Below are positions 58,277 through 64,000 of a stretch of 64,000 nucleotides of DNA, piece after piece; the first letter of the stretch is position 1, and the number at the start of each line of letters is the position of its first letter. Where the stretch lies: the NCBI GenBank assembly GCA_019802505.1, contig JAFMOC010000105.1:1-64000 (forward strand), given 5' to 3'. The position numbers were made by a program, and so were the translations under genes. Under the pieces are notes generated by a model, which was given only the letters and a program-made list of their open reading frames with translations, ran no database searches and was not told where the DNA came from. Origin of the DNA: Corydoras sp. C115. Its lineage: Eukaryota > Chordata > Actinopteri > Siluriformes > Callichthyidae.

Positions 58277-58279
58277 GCT

Positions 58280-59800
58280 GTGTCTAATAACACCTCTTTC
58301 CCATGATTAATTCATAATAATGCATGCCCTCTCATACCTTATTGCTTTGTTTTATTTAATTAATTTATTTATTTGTTTTTACTATTTTTGCATAGTGCAT
58401 TTTTATTACATGGAAATATTTGTTCCATGTGACTGTGGCCTTGAGTGATTAAACTGAAATAGCAGCGTAAAGCCAGATACAACTATGTAACCTGGGAAAT
58501 AAATTGCCTGAAAAAGAGTTGCAGACATGCTGATTATCCAATCCCATGTCAATATTCAATCAATAATGCAATGCTATTTCTTACGCCTGCTGAAATGTTT
58601 ATATCCAACGCATTACATCACTATGACCACCCTTTGCTTTCATTTTCCCTTCAGTCGATTATAGATCTAAATCATTCGTTACCTCAACTTGAGCACATAG
58701 CTGTCTTGCAAAGGGGGAATGTGACTGATCTAATTTATTGCATTCGCCCACTCCCACGCCCCCTGCTTAAAATAAGTGTGTAAACACATACATTTTATTA
58801 GACTTAATGCATCAACATGTCACCTTGCTGGCAGAATTTCAAAATAGGTTTCTGCATAGTGTGACTTGACAAGATCCTGTCACAGTCTCTCATGTTCAAA
58901 GGTAATATATCAATAAAGAATCACTGTGGTGCATTGATGAGTTGCTGTAATCACAGTTTAAAGAGTACTAGCACTGGTCTTTGGGAGGACCATAAAAGGA
59001 ATTGGGCTGAAAGTATTGCACGAAATATGAATGACCAAAAGAAAAGCCAATTACACTGTCCAAGCCCTAAGACTTAATCAATAAAAGACGTGGCCAGTGG
59101 AATCATTAAGCTCACACCATGAATCAACCTACGTTTCTCTATGTTTTCACAAAACTCCATTAGTTAGGAAGTAGTACACTTCCCCTGACTTACGTGGATC
59201 CGCATGGTTGGTTCAGGAAATGACCATAAGACCATAAGACCATAAGCTCATGTAGCTAAGGTAAGGGTTCTCCTAAATAGACTTCTGCTAAAGTCCTAAT
59301 CATTTTTTTTAATGAGCAGTTCAAAGGCGTTTATTTATATTAAGCTTGTCTAATGAAAATAATGTTGTGCATGCTTGGTTTCCTTTATTGAAATAGCAAA
59401 GTCCACAAGTAAAAAGTGTATGATAGACAATCCAGTAACAGTTAATCAGCTTAATGTTCAATCAAACAACCACAGACTGGTCAAAAGCTGAAGAAAATGT
59501 AGAAAAGAGCTGCTGATAATGTAAACCTATTGTTTATTTGGCAGGTTTTGTCATTGTTTCAGCTGCATCATTTTTGCTTACTTAAAAAGTAATGCATTAA
59601 AAATTTTGACTTTTTGAATATGCCAACTGCTGAATAGGCACTAATTGTTTTAATAAGTATTGGCAAAAATATATAGAACGGGACCCAATTGAAGTTCACA
59701 GCTGATTAATGTTATTCTGATCGATAGGGGCATCAGTAGAGTCTCTGATCCAGAAAATGTCATGGTGTCAGGAAAGTTTTTAATGAAGTTATGATGTCTC
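58280..59800. other. unique region
   Basis: Moderately complex sequence without supported exons. It has a small (ACCATAAG)3 repeat at 59222-59247. Open frames at 58571-58783 and 58892-59077 show no motif or splice support. Confidence 0.35.
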
Positions 59801-59802
59801 TT

Positions 59803-60275
59803 ATCCATCCATTATCTTCCGCTTTATCCTCTACTGGGGTCGTGGGGGGGGGGGGTTCCCATGCCCATCCAGGGTTTCGGGAGCTGGGCAGATACACCCA
59901 GGACAGGGCGCCAATCTATCACTGGGCACACACTCACTCACAAACACACTCTTTATGGGGCAATTTTGAAGAACTCAATTGACCTTGATCCAAAGGAAAC
60001 TCACACGGACATGGGGAGAACATGGAAACTCCACAGTGGCTAAGTGGTTAGCATTTATGCCTCTCAGCACTGGGGGTCCAGGTCCAAATCCCAATCTGGG
60101 TTGAGTTTACATGTTCTCCCAGTGTTTTCATGGGTTTCCTAAAAACATGGATTCAAGGTGAATAGTATGTGATTATGTGTGTGTGTGTTAGTGTGCCTCC
60201 CCTGGATGGGCATGGGTAACCCCACCAGGACCCTAGTAGAGGATTATGCGGAATATGAATGAATAAATGAATTTG
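59803..60275. mobile_element. two broken V-SINEs, head to head
   Basis: A minus-strand copy with internal deletions (59803-60035) abuts a diverged plus-strand copy (60036-60275) at AAACTCCACAGTGGC, another inverted pair. Confidence 0.75.
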
Positions 60276-60293
60276 GAATTCAACTTTATTTTA

Positions 60294-60641
60294 AGGCGGC
60301 ACGGTGGCTTAGTGGTTAGCACGATCGCCTCTCAGCGCTAGGGATTCCCGGTTCGAATCCCCATCTGGGTGGAGTTTCCATGTTCTCCCCGTGTCCGTGT
60401 GGGTTTCCTCCGGGTTCTCCGGTTTCCTCCCACAGTCCAAAAACATGGATCAAGTTAATTGAGTTCCCTAAATTGCCCCATATAGAGTGTGTTTGAGTGT
60501 GTGAGTGTACCCAGCGATGGATTGGCGCCCTGTCCTGGGTGTATCTGCCCAGCGCCCGAGACGTTCTCCCCTGGATGGGCATGGGGAACCCCACCGCGAC
60601 CCTAATAGAGGATAAAGCGGGAGATAATGAATGAATGAATG
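60294..60641 (+). mobile_element. V-SINE copy with target duplication
   Basis: Full-length plus-strand copy flanked by AACTTTATTTTA at 60282-60293 and 60642-60653. Confidence 0.95.
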
Positions 60642-60696
60642 AACTTTATTTTATTTCATTTAATTTGATGTTTATTTTATAGTTTCTAATTGATCT

Positions 60697-61026
60697 ACGG
60701 GCGGCACGGTGGCTTAGTGGTTAGCACGTTCGCCTAGGGATTCCCGGTTCAAATCCCCATCTGGGTGGAGTTTCCATGTTGTCCCTGTGTCCGCGTGGGT
60801 TTCCTCCGGGTTCTCCGGTTTCCTCCCACAGTCCAAAAACATGGAACAAGTCAATTGAGTTCTCCTAATTGCCCCATATAAAGTGTGTCTGAGTGAGTGT
60901 CTGTGTCTGTCTGTGTGCCCAGCGATAGATTGGCGCCCTGTCCTGGGTGTATCTGCCCAGCGCCTGAAACGTTCTCGCCTGGATGGGCATGGGGAACCCC
61001 CCCCGCGACCCTAATAGAGGATAAAG
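60697..61026 (+). mobile_element. V-SINE copy
   Basis: Plus-strand copy with a 10-base head deletion (GCCTAGGGATTCC); it ends at GATAAAGCGAA without a tail repeat. Confidence 0.9.
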
Positions 61027-61098
61027 CGAACCATTGATTACTTTAATTGTACTTGGCACTGTAGACTTTGGCACTTTAAATTTGCACGTAAATGAATT

Positions 61099-61100
<2 letters not shown>

Positions 61101-61154
<54 letters not shown>
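61101..61154. repeat. (TA)n microsatellite
   Basis: About 26 TA units. ACTGGTCAC is repeated just downstream in direct and inverted form (61182-61210). Confidence 0.95.
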
Positions 61155-61159
<5 letters not shown>

Positions 61160-61211
61160 TAATTTACAACAATACCGATCAGTGACCAGTTACAATGGTA
61201 ACTGGTCACAG

Positions 61212-61365
61212 AGCGGCATGGTTGTTTAGTGGTTAGCATATTCTCCTCTCAGTGCTGGGGATTCCTGGTTCAAATCCCAATCTGGGTGGATGTTCTCCCC
61301 GTGTCCATGTGTTTCCTCTGGGTTCTCCTGTTTCCTCCCACAGTCCAAAAACATGGACAATGGAT
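61212..61365 (+). mobile_element. V-SINE with large internal deletion
   Basis: Plus-strand head and central domain joined directly to a GGATGGATGG tail. Confidence 0.75.
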
Positions 61366-61377
61366 GGATGGGTAACC

Positions 61378-61597
61378 GGGCGGGCGGCACGGTGTCTTAG
61401 TGGTTAGCACATTCGCCTCTCTGGTTTCCTTCCACAGTCCAAAAACATAGATTAAGGTCAATTGAATTCTCCAAATTGTCCCATATAGAGTTTGTTTGTG
61501 TGAGTGAGTGTGTGTCCAGTGATAGATTGGCCCTGTCCTGGTGTATTTGCCCCCCCTACCCTAACAGAGGATAAAGCGGAAGATAATGGATGGATGG
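61378..61597 (+). mobile_element. V-SINE with internal deletion
   Basis: The head (GGCGGCACGGTGTCTTAGTG) jumps at CGCCTCTCTGGTTTCC to the central domain; the 3' region is also shortened. Confidence 0.8.
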
Positions 61598-61599
61598 GG

Positions 61600-62205
61600 C
61601 CACCGGTCACGCATTGCCTCTAGATGGCAGTAAGGAGCACAATAAGACGCTGCAGACAGCGTTAAGTAAACTAAAGAAGTAGTTAATTTAATAATAAACA
61701 TGAAACCTCGCGTACACTCAGTAAAATGGACAAAATGTCGAGGAGAAAAGGAAATAAAAGACAAAAATGACCCCCCACCCTATGTATGGAAATAACACTG
61801 AACCGTGACACAAACCGGCCGACTGTAGAGGACTAATAACCGAAAAGAGATCACGTGACGGGCAAACACCGGTGAGTGATCAACATGAAAGTTGTACACA
61901 AACTTCTAAAACAGGTAGATCCGGTCCTCGAATCTGATTGGCTAAGCCATTTGTCCAGCCGTGGCATTATTGATAATAATGCACGCCTCTGACCGCTTCA
62001 CATTTGTATCAATGCACATTATTTGAAATCATGCACCAAAATAATCCCTGTTTTTATATTAAAATGTTTTTAGTTCTGTGAATAAAGCAATAAGGCACTT
62101 TGTGCAGGTTGTGCTATATTGTAAATAAATCAGAGGTGTTGTTAGAGATGATGCACCCTCGTGTCTTATTGCTTTAATAAACCAAATGAACAAAGAGAAG
62201 CACGT
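61600..62205. other. unique region
   Basis: No supported gene. TGACCGCTTCACATTTGTATC-like sequence (61990) resembles 57375-57400, a faint dispersed repeat. Confidence 0.35.
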
Positions 62206-62206
62206 T

Positions 62207-62312
62207 TGAGGGTCTTGCTCAAGGACCCACACTGGTAACTTTAGTGGAGTTGGGATTTGAACCCACAACCTTTAGATACCTTTAGATTGATACCTTAACA
62301 ATGTATCCACTG
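62207..62312 (-). mobile_element. second tRNA-type SINE family, copy 3 (truncated)
   Basis: Minus-strand head half: GTCTTGCTCAAGGACCCACA, the B box as GGATTTGAACCC, and GATTGATACC. The tail is missing. Confidence 0.75.
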
Positions 62313-62486
62313 ACCACTGGTTTCACACCCCTAGACCAGGGTAAATCAAACAAACAAACAAAAAGAATGCCCCAAAATGTCTTTCAGCAGAATAACAAAA
62401 ACAACAATACACAGATATTACAGAGGGTAGAATTCTGTCTTAAGACAGAAATTATTCTTAAAATGTATTCTTATTCCTTAATCCTG

Positions 62487-62488
<2 letters not shown>

Positions 62489-62564
<76 letters not shown>
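62489..62564. repeat. (TA)n microsatellite
   Basis: About 37 uninterrupted TA units. Confidence 0.95.
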
Positions 62565-62565
<1 letters not shown>

Positions 62566-62606
62566 TACTTGCTTATTGGTTTTGCAGTTAAGCCCTTTTA
62601 ACTTTA

Positions 62607-62955
62607 TTCATTCATTCATTATCTCCCGCTTTTATCCTCTATTACGGTCGCGGTGGGGTTCCCCATGCCCATCCAGGGGAGAACGTCTAGGGCGCTGGGC
62701 AGATAGACCCAGGACAGGGCGCCAATCCATCGCTGGGCACACACTCACTCACACAGACACACTCTATATGGGGCAATTTGGAGAACTCAATTGACTTGAT
62801 CCATGTTTTTGGACTGTGGGAGGAAACCGGAGAACCCGGAGGAAGCCCACGCAGACACGGGGAGAACATGGAAACTCCACCCAGATGGGGATTCGAACCG
62901 GGAATCCCTAGCGCTGAGAGGTGAACGTGCTAACCACTAAGCCAATGTGCCGCCT
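62607..62955 (-). mobile_element. V-SINE copy with target duplication
   Basis: Full-length minus-strand copy flanked by CCTTTTAACTTTA at 62594-62606 and 62956-62968. Confidence 0.95.
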
Positions 62956-62969
62956 CCTTTTAACTTTAA

Positions 62970-63560
62970 ATCATAAAAAAAAAAACTTTCAATGTCGTTA
63001 CCTAAAACATCCAAAATACTACTACAAATTACTTCTAGAATCATTTAAATATAAAAAAAATCATCATTTACAAAGGCCTAAGGTTTTGTTTTATTTGGGG
63101 GAAAATACAGATCCATGCAAATTTAGAGTCGCTAATGAAACAGTAACAAAATTAAGGTAAACTTTTTTTAGATTATACAGAACAATCAATCAAACGTAGC
63201 CAATCTGTTTATATGGTGTTACATCAGTATTTGTTTACCATGTGTAATTTGAAAACCTTTTCCATTGAGTTTAATTAGGTTTGTTAGTCAGTGAAGTGCT
63301 GCTCACAAATAAGATGACACGGCAATATCAGTATACATCCAGGTGGGAAATGAGGGTTGGTTTAGGACATAGCAGCTTGAAGGCAGCAACCAATAAACAG
63401 CATCACGCTACTTTTACAGGGTGACAGTAGCTCACGCACATCAAAGATTTTAGATTCTCTATAGACCACTTTGTCAGCTTTGCCTCTGGCTAAGCGTGTG
63501 CCACTGTATTCCCTCGGTCCTGAAACTGCTGCTGATTCAAACAGTTCATACTAAATTCAG
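62970..63560. other. unique region downstream of the terminal transmembrane gene
   Basis: A/T-rich sequence with no supported exon. Confidence 0.35.
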
Positions 63561-63564
63561 AGGG

Positions 63565-63821
63565 GCACTATTTTATGTCAAGTGTTTTATTCAGAACTTA
63601 TTGTCACATTCAATATACAGAAACGGAGGTGCATACAGTATAGAAAAAATTTTTTTTTTTTTGAAAAGCAGTCACCCGTCGCTGTTGCGTAATGGACCAT
63701 GTAGAGGTTTTTATAAGTAGATTATTGAATAATTAGTTGTCTGAGTTGTATAAGTCTTTGTTGTATGAATCAATGCTTAGACTTGCGAACAGGTGCTCGC
63801 TAACATCGTGTTGTCTCCCTT
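63565..63821 (-). other. probable 3' UTR of the terminal transmembrane gene
   Basis: Unique, repeat-free sequence after the stop at 63822. AATAAA lies on the minus strand at 63591-63586, about 230 bases downstream. The region includes an A/T run near 63645. Confidence 0.35.
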
Positions 63822-63949
63822 TTACATAGTGCATAAAAAAAAATAGATGATAAGCAAAAGCACATAGATGAAGATCAGGATGATCATCACCTTAGTGAGC
63901 ACTGCTTCAACCCAGTCTGAATTTTCTAAAGCTGGGGATTGAGCCAAAT
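63822..63949 (-). CDS. terminal transmembrane exon of an unidentified gene (partial)
   Basis: Last exon of a minus-strand gene whose other exons lie beyond the window. Acceptor TTCTGTTGCAG (AG at 63951-63950). With phase 1, as is usual for Ig genes, it reads a polar stem (LAQSPALENSDWVEA), then VLTKVMIILIFIYVLLLIIY and FFLCTM, ending TAA at 63824-63822. That is a stem of about 15 residues, one transmembrane helix and almost no cytoplasmic tail. The same strand and single-pass layout resemble the IgV gene at 35-39 kb, so a related receptor is possible, but this exon has no Ig domain and I cannot name it. Confidence 0.55.
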
Positions 63950-64000
63950 CTGCAACAGAAGACATTTGTGACAAGAAGACAAGAATTGTTCAATTATAGG

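Overview
This is vertebrate genomic DNA, almost certainly from a teleost fish. It contains small intron-separated exons with consensus splice sites, one CpG-rich promoter, very dense tRNA-derived SINEs, Tc1, hAT and LINE remnants, and long (TA)n and (CA)n runs. The dominant SINE carries the central domain of the fish V-SINE (DANA/Mermaid-like) superfamily. An otophysan fish such as a catfish is plausible, but that is a guess.

Real genes are few and all read from the minus strand. (1) hepacam (GlialCAM): signal-peptide exon (8702-8630) and V-set Ig exon (3941-3600); the remaining exons lie beyond position 1. (2) nrgn (neurogranin), complete: exon 1 (27088-27074) under a CpG-rich promoter, exon 2 with the IQ motif (22053-21907), exon 3 with the stop (18407-18387) and a 3' UTR to about 17.94 kb. 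HEPACAM and NRGN both map to human 11q24, so the pairing fits conserved synteny. (3) An unidentified single-IgV gene: signal exon (39237-39177), V exon (37341-37030) and a short hydrophobic terminal exon with the stop (35410-35343). (4) A candidate terminal exon of unknown identity (41720-41424). (5) The last exon of another membrane protein (63949-63822), whose upstream exons lie past the window end.

Most of the rest is repeats. About 55 V-SINE copies, whole or broken, lie in both orientations. Several have clear target-site duplications and some are nested. At least four are fused as inverted pairs. About ten truncated copies form a head-to-tail array at 27385-30325, next to the nrgn promoter. 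Other structures are a dispersed repeat in three copies (1-2575), a near-identical 1033-bp tandem duplication in hepacam intron 1, a non-autonomous hAT (9854-11207) with two SINEs inside, a foldback MITE-like element (about 40075-40690), a broken Tc1 with its transposase start (51049-51575), degraded LINEs near 12.4, 22.2, 51.7-54.0 and 55.8-56.7 kb, a second tRNA-type SINE family (three copies), and (TA)n tracts, two of them inside perfect palindromes.

Most open frames in the window are readings of the SINE or of (TA)n/(CA)n repeats and are not genes. Gene calls rest on reading the sequence and recalling the families; no database search was possible.
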